Positions 43,622 to 53,480 of a stretch of DNA of 64,000 nt are shown one piece after another. Source of the stretch: Pseudomonas zanjanensis (GTDB taxonomy: Bacteria > Pseudomonadota > Gammaproteobacteria > Pseudomonadales > Pseudomonadaceae); assembly GCF_014268745.2 (NCBI RefSeq), contig NZ_JABWRB020000001.1:1860001-1924000 (forward strand), in the 5' to 3' direction. The position numbers were made by a program, and so were the translations under genes. The notes under the pieces are model-generated. The model ran no database searches, was not told the DNA's origin, and saw only the letters and a program-made list of their open reading frames with translations. The first letter of the stretch is position 1. Every line of letters starts with the position of its first letter.

Positions 43622-46408
43622 TCAAGATTGGATAAAGACATTGACCGGGAAATTCCCCAGCGCGGCGCTGATCAGCAGCTCCCTTTGGGGTGTGACTGTT
43701 GCGCTTGAAAAAAATCCCTTCAGTTTTTCATCCTTGGCGGCGAACGGTAACGACACGCGGGTATCGCCCCAATCCGACGCAACCACCAGCGGCACGGCAC
43801 TGTTTTCCAGCAAATGCGCCACATGGACAGGTACGACAATGATCGCTCGCTGCTGCCAGTCCTCACGCATGAAAGCCAGCACCCGGTGGGCCTGCTCGCC
43901 GAGCACTTCCAACGGCTGGTAGCGACCCTGGCGCCATAGCTGCGGGTACTCGGCCCGCATGGCCAACGTCCTGGCGATCAATGCCTGCTTGATCCGGCCG
44001 TCACGCCAATCGCGTACCAGCGCGGCCGGCGTGTTGTCGGCATGCATTGCCTCGCGGCGCGCCTGGAAATCCACCGGGCGGCGATTGTCCGGGTCCACCA
44101 GGCTGAAATCCCAGAACTCGTTGCCTTGGTACAGGTCCGGCACGCCGGGTACGGTCATGCGCAGCAAAGTTTGCGCCAGACTGTTGAGCGCACCCGCCGG
44201 CGCCATGGCTTGGACCGCCTCGGCAATGGCGCTGCGCAAGGGCAGCCCCTCATCGCCCAGCAGCAAGCGTTCGAGGAACATCTGGGTGGCTTGTTCATAA
44301 GCATCGTTGACCGCCGCCCAGCTGCTTTGCAGCTTGGCTTCGCGCAGGGCCTTGCGTTGCCATTGCCATAGGCGCTCGTTGTATTCGGCCAGTGCCTTGT
44401 GGTCTTGGAGGTCGAGGTCCAGCGGCCAACTGCCGAGCAATGCTTGGTAGAGGATCAGTTCATCACCGGCCGAGGGCGCAGACGGATCGCTGTGCAGCGA
44501 AGGCGAGAGGATGCGCCATTGTTCGACGCAGGTGGCGTACCAATCGGCGCGTTCGCTGAGTACGGCCAGTCTGGCGCGGGTGTCTTCGCCGCGCTTGTGG
44601 TCGTGGGTGGCGGTGGTGATCAGGTTGTCAGGGAAGTGTTCGAGACGCTCGAGACACGCGTGGTGGAACTCTTGCGTCGGGGCGCTGAAGCGCTCGGTGT
44701 TATAGCCGACGTCATTGCGCGACAGCAGCACCGCCGAGCGATAGAGCGCGGTGTCCTCCACGGCTTTGGCGGCCGCCGGCGACGTCAGTTGCTGGAAGCG
44801 CACGCAGGCGTGACGCAGGCGTTTACGCTGGCTGCCCCGCGGGCGTTGTCGCCAGGGCATTCCACCGAGCCAGCCGGCCAGGCAATCGAGCACCGGCCAG
44901 TCGGCTTCGCTGAGGGTTTGCCGGGCACCTTCCAGGGCTTGGTTGAAAAACACTTCGTCTTCGGCGGAGCGCCCCATGGGCGTGATGTAGGTGCGGTACA
45001 CCGGGAAATGCACGATCAACGCCTGCAAGGCTCGCCGAATCGCGCCGAGGGTCAGGTCGCGGGTCATCACATCGTCCCGGGCCACTTGCAGCAGGGCCTG
45101 GGCGACACTTTCAAAATCCCCGGCCAAGGAACCATTGAGAATCTGCTGGCGAGCCAGGCGGGCTTCTTCAATGAAGTGTGCCGGCCGCTCGCTGTGCCGG
45201 CTCCAGAATTCGGCGAGGGGGGCGGCACCGGCCGGGTCGTGCTGTAGCAGCGAGACCTGGTTCATGAACTCGTAGCCGGTACTGCCATCGATGTTCCAAT
45301 CCCGCCGCAAGGTTTCGCCATCGCCGAGAATTTTTTCGACGAAGATCGGCAGGTGCCGCGACGGCGACAACGAGTCAAGACGCCTGCGTAATTTGCGGCA
45401 GTAACCGCGAGGGTCTGCGAGACCGTCGATGTGATCGATCCGCAGCCCATCCACCAAGCCTTCGCCGATCAGTTCGAAAATCTTGGCATGGGTGGCTTCG
45501 AATACGGCCGGGCGCTCGACCCGCAGCCCGCCCAGTTCGTTGACATCGAAAAAACGCCGCCAATTGATGTCGTCCGCTGCGGTGCGCCAGCTGGCGAGTC
45601 GGTAGCTCTGGCGCTCCAGCAACTGATGCAGGCGTTCGAAACCCTGGGGTTGGGTGGAGTCGTAGGCCCCCAGGTTGTCCTCGATGGCAGCGAGAATGCC
45701 AGCGTGTGCCGCCAAGTCCTGCAACTCTGCTTGCAGCGGGCAGGCGAGGGTGTGGGCATCGGTCTGGTAATTCAGTGTAGTGAAGCGCTCGGCCAGGGCC
45801 TTGAGCGGTTCGGCCTGTTCGACGGGCAGGGTTTCGGCGGGTCTGAGCAGCTCGCCGTAGTGCATCGGGCAAATCGGGAAGCGGTGTTCGTAATGCTCGA
45901 CATAGAAGCTGCCGTGGGCGGAATCGAAGCGCAGTTGCAGGGTGCCTTCCTGCAACGCCACGCCGTAGTCGCTGCCCAGGAACGGTAGCAACAACTGGCC
46001 TTCCATCAGCGGGTCCGGGGAATGCCACTGGATGTCGAAAAACTCGCCGTAAGGGCTCAGGCGTCCCCATTCCAGCAAATCCAGCCACCAGGGATTGTCA
46101 TTGCCGCCAACGGCCATGTGATTGGACACGATGTCGAGAATCAAGCCCATCCGATGCTCGCGCAACGTTGCAACCAAGCGCTTGAGCGCGGCTTCGCCAC
46201 CCAGTTCGGGGTTGACCAGGGTCGGGTCGACAACGTCGTAGCCGTGCATGGAGCCGGCCCGGGCCTTGAGCAGCGGCGAAGCATAAATATGGCTGATGCC
46301 CAGCGAGGCGAAGTACGGCACCTGGGGGATGGCATCGTCCAGGGTGAAGCCTTTATGGAACTGCAGGCGTAACGTTGCCCGCAGGGGTTGGATCAACGTC
46401 TGTTTCAT
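43622..46408 (-). CDS. treY: Maltooligosyl trehalose synthase TreY
   Basis: A 928-residue GH13_26 enzyme that turns the reducing-end alpha-1,4 bond of maltodextrins into alpha-1,1, giving maltooligosyl trehalose. Typical features: ATLRLQFHKGFTLDDAIPQV at the N-terminus, DIVSNHMA, the nucleophile Asp region GLRIDHIDGLADP, and the C-terminal VPGVPDLYQGNEFWDFSLVDP. The length is right for a bacterial TreY. Its ATG overlaps the malQ stop by four bases, so expression is coupled. Works with TreZ to release trehalose. Confidence 0.96.
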   Translation of the reverse strand: MKQTLIQPLRATLRLQFHKGFTLDDAIPQVPYFASLGISHIYASPLLKARAGSMHGYDVVDPTLVNPELGGEAALKRLVATLREHRMGLILDIVSNHMAVGGNDNPWWLDLLEWGRLSPYGEFFDIQWHSPDPLMEGQLLLPFLGSDYGVALQEGTLQLRFDSAHGSFYVEHYEHRFPICPMHYGELLRPAETLPVEQAEPLKALAERFTTLNYQTDAHTLACPLQAELQDLAAHAGILAAIEDNLGAYDSTQPQGFERLHQLLERQSYRLASWRTAADDINWRRFFDVNELGGLRVERPAVFEATHAKIFELIGEGLVDGLRIDHIDGLADPRGYCRKLRRRLDSLSPSRHLPIFVEKILGDGETLRRDWNIDGSTGYEFMNQVSLLQHDPAGAAPLAEFWSRHSERPAHFIEEARLARQQILNGSLAGDFESVAQALLQVARDDVMTRDLTLGAIRRALQALIVHFPVYRTYITPMGRSAEDEVFFNQALEGARQTLSEADWPVLDCLAGWLGGMPWRQRPRGSQRKRLRHACVRFQQLTSPAAAKAVEDTALYRSAVLLSRNDVGYNTERFSAPTQEFHHACLERLEHFPDNLITTATHDHKRGEDTRARLAVLSERADWYATCVEQWRILSPSLHSDPSAPSAGDELILYQALLGSWPLDLDLQDHKALAEYNERLWQWQRKALREAKLQSSWAAVNDAYEQATQMFLERLLLGDEGLPLRSAIAEAVQAMAPAGALNSLAQTLLRMTVPGVPDLYQGNEFWDFSLVDPDNRRPVDFQARREAMHADNTPAALVRDWRDGRIKQALIARTLAMRAEYPQLWRQGRYQPLEVLGEQAHRVLAFMREDWQQRAIIVVPVHVAHLLENSAVPLVVASDWGDTRVSLPFAAKDEKLKGFFSSATVTPQRELLISAALGNFPVNVFIQS

Positions 46409-48483
46409 CGGTCACGCTCGTTCGCCTGAAGTCGCGCACAGGCGAGTATTTCCAGGCGCCGGGCGGCGTCCGGGTGGTCCAGCAGCGCCTGGCTCTGTTG
46501 GGCCAGGCGGCGGCGCCAGTTGGGGTGGGTGTCGATGGTGCCGGGCAGGTTGGCTTGCTCCTCGATGCCCAGGGCATCTTCGAGTGGCAGCAAGACCAGC
46601 GGCGCGCGGGTGTGGCCGAGGAAGCGCACGCTGGCATCGAGCACTTGGTCGGTCTCGCGATGTTCTTCGCGAAAATTCTGTGGGTCCTGGTTCAGCACTT
46701 GGCGCAGGCCTTCGCGTTCGCGCTCGCGGTGTTTGCGCCAGTCCATCTCGGTGGGCGAATCGATCAGCTCCAGCCGGGCGTTCCAGTCGATGTCATGACC
46801 GTGCCACCAGCCGTTGAGCGTCGGCAGGTCATGGGTGCTGGTGGTCGCCAGGGCGTTGTCCGGCCAGTCGAGGATGGGCTTGAAGTGGGTGTTGTCCTGT
46901 TCGAACAACAGTACGCGCATGCCCAGGATCGAGCGGGCAATGAGTTTTTCCCGCAAGCCATCCGGCACGGTACCGAGGTCTTCGCCGAGCACGATGGCCT
47001 GATGGCGATGGGATTCCAGTGCCAGCAGGCGCAGCAGGTCGTCCACTGGGTAATACAGGTAGGCACCATCGCTGGGTGGGGCATCGTTAGGGATCACCCA
47101 GAGCCGCTGCAAGCCCATCACATGGTCGATGCGCAAGCCGCCGGCGTGGGCGAAGTTGGCCCGCAGCATTTCAATGAAGGCGCGAAAGCCGTTGCGTACC
47201 AGGCCTTCCGGGGAAAACGCCGAGATGCCCCAGCCTTGGCCGGAGCGGTTGAGAATGTCCGGCGGCGCGCCCACGGTCAGTGACGCGAGCAGTTCGTCCT
47301 GGCGGCTCCAGGCCTGGCTGCCGCCACCGTCGGCGCCCACCGCCAGGTCGGCGATCAGGCCGATGCCCATGCCGCTGGACTTGGCGGCGCTTTGGGCGCG
47401 TTCCAGGCAACGGGCAATCAGCCATTGGCAAAAGGCGTAGAAGCCGATCTCATCGGCATTTTCCTCGGCGAAATGGGCCAGCGCCGGGCTGCGTGGATCA
47501 CGCAGTTCTTCCGGCCACTGCCGCCAGTCGAGGCTTTCGCCCCGGGCCGCGCGTTCGGCCTGCAAGGCTTCGAAGCGGCAATGGTTCTCTAGTGCTTCGC
47601 CGCTGCTGTGACGAAAACTGCTGAAGTCTTCGTGCAACGGGTGTGCGCCCTGGCTGAACCCGTCATACAGGGCGCGGAGGATTTTCTGCTTGGCCTGGGC
47701 GGCGACCGGCCAGTCGATCAGCGGCTGTTCTTCCAGGTTGCGCAGTTGATTGGTCAAACCAGTGGCGTCGATGGCGGTGCGCAGGGCGCGTTCACCGAGG
47801 ATGGTGCCAGGCGCGGCGTACAGGCTATTGAGAAACAATCGGCTGGATGGCGAATAAGGGCTGTAGCGTCCGGTGTCGCTGCTGAACATGGCGTGCATCG
47901 GGCTGATGGCAATGGCCTCGGCACCGCGCTCGCCGGCCACCCGGGCCAGTTCTTCCAGCGCCTGGGTGTCACCGAAACCACCGTCGCCGGGGCGTCGCAA
48001 GGCGTACAGCTGCGCGCTCAGGCCCCAGGCCCGTGGCGTCGGGTCGTCCACCGCATCGGCCACGCTGTAGCAGCGGGCCGGTGCGACGGCCAGGGTGAAA
48101 TGCTGGTTCTGGATATGGACGTGCTGATAGCCCACCGGGACCATCCCTGGCAGCCTGGCCTCGGCATCGAGGTTCAGGTGCAGTGTCGCGCCGTCTTCGA
48201 GTTTGATTTCGCAGGGCGTCCCGGCCTCGAAGTAGCGGCCCAAGTCCAGGCTGGCCCCGACATCGGCTGTGATCAGCGGTGGCAGTTGATGGTTCTGTTG
48301 ATCTTCCTGCAACTGCAGCAGGCTGGCGTCGATTTCCTGGGCGCTGCCGGCGGGATGGCCCAGGCCGGTGAGGACCGAGCGCAGGACGGCCGGCGAGACT
48401 TTCTGGGCCCTGCCATTGGCATCGATCCAATCCACCGCCAGGCCCGCTCGGCCGGCGAGGATTTCCAGTTGCGCATCGCTCAT
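46405..48483 (-). CDS. malQ: 4-alpha-glucanotransferase MalQ
   Basis: A 692-residue GH77 disproportionating enzyme moving maltodextrin segments between glucans. Motifs: AWGLSAQLYALRRPGDGGFG, the nucleophile Asp in LRIDHVMGLQRLW, acid Glu in IVLGEDLGTVP, and TSTHDLPTLNGWWHG. N-terminal 140 residues form the extra beta-domain of gammaproteobacterial MalQ. ATGA overlaps on both sides (with treZ and treY) show tight translational coupling. Confidence 0.96.
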   Translation of the reverse strand: MSDAQLEILAGRAGLAVDWIDANGRAQKVSPAVLRSVLTGLGHPAGSAQEIDASLLQLQEDQQNHQLPPLITADVGASLDLGRYFEAGTPCEIKLEDGATLHLNLDAEARLPGMVPVGYQHVHIQNQHFTLAVAPARCYSVADAVDDPTPRAWGLSAQLYALRRPGDGGFGDTQALEELARVAGERGAEAIAISPMHAMFSSDTGRYSPYSPSSRLFLNSLYAAPGTILGERALRTAIDATGLTNQLRNLEEQPLIDWPVAAQAKQKILRALYDGFSQGAHPLHEDFSSFRHSSGEALENHCRFEALQAERAARGESLDWRQWPEELRDPRSPALAHFAEENADEIGFYAFCQWLIARCLERAQSAAKSSGMGIGLIADLAVGADGGGSQAWSRQDELLASLTVGAPPDILNRSGQGWGISAFSPEGLVRNGFRAFIEMLRANFAHAGGLRIDHVMGLQRLWVIPNDAPPSDGAYLYYPVDDLLRLLALESHRHQAIVLGEDLGTVPDGLREKLIARSILGMRVLLFEQDNTHFKPILDWPDNALATTSTHDLPTLNGWWHGHDIDWNARLELIDSPTEMDWRKHREREREGLRQVLNQDPQNFREEHRETDQVLDASVRFLGHTRAPLVLLPLEDALGIEEQANLPGTIDTHPNWRRRLAQQSQALLDHPDAARRLEILACARLQANERDR

Positions 48484-50282
48484 AGGCGCTCTCCAGTGAT
48501 GGTGGGCAAGGTTGTCGCCTGCGTCAGACTGACCAGCGCGCTGTAGGGCGCAAGGACGCCCTGTTGCAACAGACCCATGGCCTGCCGCGGATGTTCGAAA
48601 AGAATGCGTGCTTCTTCAGGGGCCTGGTGTTCGACGGGGCGTTCGCCAAGGTTCAGGTCGATGCGCAACACGCTGCCATCGCCCAGTCGCCAGCGTGCGC
48701 TGACGGCGCCATGGCCCAGCACATCGGCCCCGAGCGCTTGAGCGCCGGGCAGGCGCGGGACGATGTCCTCACGGCGAATTTTCAGCAGTTGGCGATACAG
48801 CGCCTCGCTGGCCTGTTGCTCCGGTCGCTGCGGTTCCAGGCTCGGGCGTGACGCCTCGAAGGTGCCGGCCGCGTTGGGGTCGGGAATTCGCTCGCGTTGC
48901 TGCGGGTCGGCGAAGGCACTGAAGGCCTTGAACTCGTTGCGTCGGCCTTCGCGCACGAGTTCCGCCAGCTCGCCATGGTGGCTGGTGAAGAACAGGAACG
49001 GTTGTTCGGCCGCTGCTTCATCGCCCATGAACAGCAGTGGGATCATCGGTGACAACAGCAACAAGGCCGTCGCTGCTTGCAGGGCCTGGGGGGCGGCGAG
49101 CTGATGCAAGCGTTCGCCGAGGGCACGGTTGCCGATCTGGTCATGGTTTTGCAGGAACAGCACGAATGCGCTCGGCGGCAAGTGGCCACTGGGCTCGCCC
49201 CGGGATTCGCCATGGCGATTGATGTGGCCCTGGAAGACAAAGCCCTGGCTGAGGCAGCGTGCCAGTTGTTCCGTCGGCTGCTCGGCATAGTCGGCGTAGT
49301 AGGCGTCGGTCTCGCCGGTGAGCAACACATGCAAGGCATTGTGGCCGTCGTCGTTCCACTGGGCGTCGTAGCCCTGTTCCAGCAGGCTGGCCTGGTTGTG
49401 TTCGTTTTCCACGGTCAGCCAGACATGCCGGACCGGGTCCACCTGCTCGCGCACCCTGGCTGCCAGTTCTTGAAGGAAGTCCGGATCTTCGATGGCATGC
49501 ACCGCGTCGAGGCGCAGACCGTCGAAACGGTATTCCAACAGCCACATCAGCGCATTGTCGATGAAGAAGTCCCGCACTTCGCGACGGCGGAAATCGATCG
49601 CCGCGCCCCAGGGCGTGTGCTTGTCTTCGCGGAAGAAGCCCTTGGCATAGCGGTGCAGGTAATTGCCGTCAGGGCCGAAGTGGTTGTAGACCACGTCCAG
49701 GATGACGGACAGGCCATGACCGTGGGCACTGTCGATCAGATGCTTGAGCTGTTCAGGTGTGCCGTAGGAAGCCTGGGGCGCGTAGGGCAGGACCCCGTCG
49801 TAGCCCCAGTTGCGATCACCGGGAAACTGCGCCAGCGGCATCAGCTCGATGGCGGTGACGCCCAGCCCGGCCAGGCGCGCCAGATGCTGTTCGACGCCAT
49901 TGAAACCGCCGAGGGCGCCCACGTGCAGTTCGTAGATCACGGCTTCGTGCCAGGGGCGACCGGACCATTGAGTGTGCCGCCAGGAGTAGGCATGGGGGTC
50001 GACCACTACGCTGTGTCGGTCGATGTCGCCGGCCTGGGCGCGAGAGGCCGGGTCCGGCACCTCCAGCTCGCCGTCGATGTTGTAGCGATAGCGGGTGCCG
50101 GCGGGGCAACGGGTCTGGATCATGAACCAGCCGTCGGCTTGGGGCAGTAGCGGTATTGAATCGCCAGTGTCGAGTTCGACACTGACAAAAAAAGCATCCG
50201 GGGCCCAGAGGGCGAAGCGGGTGTGCTCGTCATCCAGCATCACCGCGCCGTGGGTCCATGTTTCAGGCGTCCTTGACGTCAT
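48480..50282 (-). CDS. treZ: Maltooligosyl trehalose trehalohydrolase TreZ
   Basis: A 600-residue GH13_10 enzyme that releases trehalose from the maltooligosyl trehalose made by TreY. N-terminal CBM48-like domain (about 1-100), then YELHVGALGGFNGVEQHL, VYNHFGPDGNYLH, the nucleophile Asp in FDGLRLDAVHAI, acid Glu in WLTVENEHNQ, and third Asp in FLQNHDQIGNRA. ATG 50282 follows GAGGT, 7 bases beyond the glgA stop. The stop overlaps malQ by four bases. Confidence 0.96.
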   Translation of the reverse strand: MTSRTPETWTHGAVMLDDEHTRFALWAPDAFFVSVELDTGDSIPLLPQADGWFMIQTRCPAGTRYRYNIDGELEVPDPASRAQAGDIDRHSVVVDPHAYSWRHTQWSGRPWHEAVIYELHVGALGGFNGVEQHLARLAGLGVTAIELMPLAQFPGDRNWGYDGVLPYAPQASYGTPEQLKHLIDSAHGHGLSVILDVVYNHFGPDGNYLHRYAKGFFREDKHTPWGAAIDFRRREVRDFFIDNALMWLLEYRFDGLRLDAVHAIEDPDFLQELAARVREQVDPVRHVWLTVENEHNQASLLEQGYDAQWNDDGHNALHVLLTGETDAYYADYAEQPTEQLARCLSQGFVFQGHINRHGESRGEPSGHLPPSAFVLFLQNHDQIGNRALGERLHQLAAPQALQAATALLLLSPMIPLLFMGDEAAAEQPFLFFTSHHGELAELVREGRRNEFKAFSAFADPQQRERIPDPNAAGTFEASRPSLEPQRPEQQASEALYRQLLKIRREDIVPRLPGAQALGADVLGHGAVSARWRLGDGSVLRIDLNLGERPVEHQAPEEARILFEHPRQAMGLLQQGVLAPYSALVSLTQATTLPTITGERL

Positions 50283-50289
50283 TGTTACC

Positions 50290-51861
50290 TCATTGTCTGG
50301 CCGATTTTCCCAGGGACTTCGCCACCAGCTGTTCGTAGAGTTCGGCGTAGGGTTCCACGGCCTTGCACCAGTTGAACGGCGCCGACATGGCCCGGCAGCG
50401 CATGGCGTTGAGCAAGTCGGGGAACTCGAAGACCTTGAAGGCCCGGCTCAAGGCCTGTTTGTAGCTCTCCACCGTGGACTCATCGAACAGGAAACCGGTG
50501 ATGCCATCTTCGATGGTGTCCGCCAAGCCTCCGGTATTGCGCGCCACCGGCAGCGAGCCGAAGCGTTGGGCGTACATCTGGCTCAAGCCGCAAGGCTCGT
50601 AGCGCGACGGCATCAGCAGGAAATCGCTGCCGGCAAACATCCGCCGGGCATCGGTTTCGTTGAAGCCAATGCGTACGCCGATGCGGCCGGGGAAGCGCAG
50701 CGCCAGTTCGCGCATGGCCTGTTCTTCCTCCGGTTCGCCACGGCCGATGATGGCGATCTGGCCACCGGACTCGACGATGAACTCGGCGACCGCTTCGGTC
50801 AGGTCCAGGCCTTTCTGGTAGACCAGGCGCGACACCACGGCGAACAGCGGGCCCGTGGAGTCGTCGAGGCCAAACAGTTCACGCACATGGCTGGCGTTGA
50901 CCGCCTTGCCGTCCCAGTCGCCGATGGCGAACTGGCGGAACAGGTGCGAATCGGTGGCCGAATCCCAGCTTTCGTCGATGCCGTTGGGAATGCCGCTGAG
51001 CAAGCCTTGTTGGGTCTTGGCCGCGAGGAAACCGTCTAGCCCGCAACCAAACGCCGGGGTGGTGATCTCCTGGGCGTAGGTGGCGCTGACGGTGGTTATA
51101 TGGCTGGAGTAGGCCATCCCGGCCTTGAGGAACGACAGTTTGCCGTAGAACTCCATGCCTTCCTGTTGCAGGGCGTGCTCGGGAATGCCCAGCTCCGGGC
51201 AGGAGGCGAGGCTGACCACGCCCTGGTACGCCAGGTTGTGGATGGTGAACAGGGTCGGGGTGCGTTGCCCGCGCCAGTGCATATAAGCGGGCGCCAATCC
51301 GGCTGGCCAGTCATGGGCGTGGACGAGGTCGGGGCACCAGTGGATCTGCGCGAGGTTGGCGGCGATGTCGGCGGCGGCCAGGCCCAGGCGGGCGAAGCGG
51401 ATGTGGTTGTCGGGCCAGTCGCGGCCGTTGTTGGCACCGTAGGGGGAGCCTTCGCGGGCGAACAGTTCCGGGCAGATCAGGACGTAGATCACCAGGCCAT
51501 CGGCCATGTCCATGCGCCCGATCTTGCAGGGCGGCAGCGCTGCGTGGCCGCCCAGTTCGCCGATGATGTGGATCGGATTGCCGCTGTTCATCACTTGCGG
51601 ATAGCCGGGGATCAGTACCCGGACATCATGCAGCCCGGCCATGGCCCGGGGCAGTGCCGAGGACACGTCGCCCAGGCCGCCGGTCTTGACCAGGTCGGCG
51701 ATTTCCGAGGTGACGAACAGGATTTTCTTGCGATTGGGGTTCTGTCGAGCGACGGGAAGCAGTGCCTTGCCGCCGGTGGCCAACACCGGAGCCGTCGGCG
51801 ATTCGGCCGCCGGCGGTAATTGAGAACGGACTTGTTGTGGTTCCAAGGCAGCACTGATCAT
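50290..51861 (-). CDS. glgA: Glycogen synthase GlgA
   Basis: A 523-residue GT5 ADP-glucose:glycogen glucosyltransferase. Residues about 43-60 hold the substrate-binding KxGGLGD motif in ILFVTSEIADLVKTGGLGDV. The C-terminal domain has RYEPCGLSQMYAQRFGSLPV with the catalytic Glu, and RNTGGLADTI. The first 40 residues are an Ala/Pro-rich extension not found in E. coli GlgA. The start ATG 51861 is behind GGGAGA; the frame to 51945 has no site. It is the first gene of the operon glgA-treZ-malQ-treY-DUF2934(-glgX). Confidence 0.95.
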   Translation of the reverse strand: MISAALEPQQVRSQLPPAAESPTAPVLATGGKALLPVARQNPNRKKILFVTSEIADLVKTGGLGDVSSALPRAMAGLHDVRVLIPGYPQVMNSGNPIHIIGELGGHAALPPCKIGRMDMADGLVIYVLICPELFAREGSPYGANNGRDWPDNHIRFARLGLAAADIAANLAQIHWCPDLVHAHDWPAGLAPAYMHWRGQRTPTLFTIHNLAYQGVVSLASCPELGIPEHALQQEGMEFYGKLSFLKAGMAYSSHITTVSATYAQEITTPAFGCGLDGFLAAKTQQGLLSGIPNGIDESWDSATDSHLFRQFAIGDWDGKAVNASHVRELFGLDDSTGPLFAVVSRLVYQKGLDLTEAVAEFIVESGGQIAIIGRGEPEEEQAMRELALRFPGRIGVRIGFNETDARRMFAGSDFLLMPSRYEPCGLSQMYAQRFGSLPVARNTGGLADTIEDGITGFLFDESTVESYKQALSRAFKVFEFPDLLNAMRCRAMSAPFNWCKAVEPYAELYEQLVAKSLGKSARQ

Positions 51862-52058
51862 AAATATCTCCCATTTTCTCGATCTGTTTCCGGCAAGCGC
51901 CAGAGCTGTTGTTTCATTGGCCGAATCCTGCGGCCAGGCGCACAAGCGCTACGAAGGAAAGCGAACGGCTACCCAAACGCGGCGAAGCGAAGCAGCTGAA
52001 GGAGCTGTTGCAATGACCAGTGCAAGGACTGCACCAGTCGCTATTGCCCTACCTCTAA

Positions 52059-52087
52059 CCTGACCTGTCGCCGTTGCGAAAAGTTTC
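52059..52087 (-). promoter_or_regulatory. Candidate AlgU-type promoter upstream of glgA
   Basis: On the minus strand GAAACTT (52087-52081) is followed after 17 bases by TCAGG (52063-52059), resembling GGAACTT-N16/17-TCnnA used by AlgU/RpoE-type sigma factors. It is 198 bases before the start codon, in the 645-base gap 51862-52506. The rest of the gap holds short inverted repeats and a REP pair, and no gene. Confidence 0.3.
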
Positions 52088-52385
52088 GACTTTTTTTCGT
52101 CTGGATGACCGGTCGGTTTTCCCCCCGGTTAAGCAGTCTAGGTCAGATCCTAGAGCGGTGCGGCTCGGTTCGTCGCATTGTCCGACAATCACGTTTTTTA
52201 GCGGCAATGTCTTACACGACGTCGGGGAATACGCACCGACGAAGTGCACATTCCTGAAAAGAAAAAAGTGTAGGGGGAGGGGGCTGTTTCATCGACGTGC
52301 GCGATGGAATGGCGCGATGCACCATTGGAGGGCGGCTGGAATAGCGGCGTTTTGATGGCCAATGCCGCGCTGAAACACGCTGTTT

Positions 52386-52475
52386 CTGTGGGAGCGGGCT
52401 TGCGCGCGAATGCGGCCTGTCAGCCACATATTTACTGACTGATACACCCATTCGCGAGCAAGCCCGCTCCCACAG
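52386..52475. repeat. REP pair upstream of the glgA operon
   Basis: CTGTGGGAGCGGGCTTGCGC (52386) and GCGAGCAAGCCCGCTCCCAC (to 52473) face each other across about 45 bases, close to the stop of the hydroxyacid dehydrogenase. Confidence 0.88.
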
Positions 52476-52506
52476 CAGGAGATGTTCTGGGTATTGAGGA
52501 GCGGGT

Positions 52507-53469
52507 TCAGCCCGCCGGCGTCAGCAACCGAATCGGCGTGCCCGCAGCCCAAGCCAGCAGGTCTTCGATCATCAGGGAATAGAACTGCTGGTAATTCCGT
52601 CGGCTGACGTAACCCAGGTGCGGCGTGGCCAGTACGTTGTCCAGGGTTCGGAACGGATGGGCGGCAGGCAAGGGCTCCTGGGCAAAGACGTCCAGGGCGG
52701 CGCCGGCCAGGCGCCGATGCTGAAGAGCGTCGATCAGGGCGGTTTCATCGACGATGGGCCCGCGGGAGGTGTTGACCAGCAGCGCTTCGGGTTTCATCCA
52801 GGCCAGCGCCTGGGCATCCACCAGGCCGCGGGTGCGTTCGCCGAGCACCAGGTGGATCGAGAGCACGTCGGCCTGTTCGAACAACGCCTGCTTGCTGACA
52901 TAGGTCACGCCCACTTCCGCGGCTCGCTCGGCGCTGAGGTTCTGGCTCCAGGCGATGACCCGCATGCCGAACACCTGGCCGAACTGCGCCACCCGCGCGC
53001 CGATGTTGCCCAGGCCGAGGATTGCCAGGGTCTTGCCGTGCAGGTCGCCACCCAGGCCTTGCTGCCACAGGCCGGCGCGCAAGGCATTGGCCTCCTGTAC
53101 CAGATTGCGGGTCAGGGCCATGATCAGCGCCCAGGTCAGTTCGGGCGTGGCGTGTTTGTAGCTGTCGGTGCCGCAGACCTGGATGCCCAATTCGGCGGCG
53201 GCCTTCAGGTCCAGGGCGGCATTGCGCATGCCGCCGGTGAGGAGCAGCTTGAGATTGGGCAGGCGGCGCAGCAGGCCTTCGTCGAACACGGTGCGTTCGC
53301 GCATCACGCAGATCACCTCGAAGCGCTGCAAGCGTTCGGCGAGGGTGTCGCGGTCGGCGGGGTAGTCGTGGAGAAACGTCACCTGGCCGACGCTGTCGAG
53401 CACCGACCAATCCACCACGCCGCGTGCCACATCTTGCCAATCGTCTATGACTGCTATTTGCACCGCCAT
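52507..53469 (-). CDS. D-2-hydroxyacid dehydrogenase family protein
   Basis: A 320-residue NAD(P)-dependent 2-hydroxyacid dehydrogenase. The dinucleotide motif GLGNIG is at 152-157. The catalytic set is Arg236 (NTSRGPIVDE), Glu265 (FAQEPLP) and His284 (TPHLGYV). Start ATG 53469. The substrate (glyoxylate, hydroxypyruvate, phosphoglycerate or another 2-oxoacid) is open; the ending lacks a regulatory ACT domain. Eleven bases lie between this start and the stop of the alpha/beta hydrolase, so they may be co-transcribed. Confidence 0.9.
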   Translation of the reverse strand: MAVQIAVIDDWQDVARGVVDWSVLDSVGQVTFLHDYPADRDTLAERLQRFEVICVMRERTVFDEGLLRRLPNLKLLLTGGMRNAALDLKAAAELGIQVCGTDSYKHATPELTWALIMALTRNLVQEANALRAGLWQQGLGGDLHGKTLAILGLGNIGARVAQFGQVFGMRVIAWSQNLSAERAAEVGVTYVSKQALFEQADVLSIHLVLGERTRGLVDAQALAWMKPEALLVNTSRGPIVDETALIDALQHRRLAGAALDVFAQEPLPAAHPFRTLDNVLATPHLGYVSRRNYQQFYSLMIEDLLAWAAGTPIRLLTPAG

Positions 53470-53480
53470 GGATCACCTCG

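Noticed and set aside
52055-52249. A 64-codon minus-strand frame in the glgA upstream gap
   Set aside because: No ribosome site and unlike codon use. It covers the promoter-like element and is probably non-coding.
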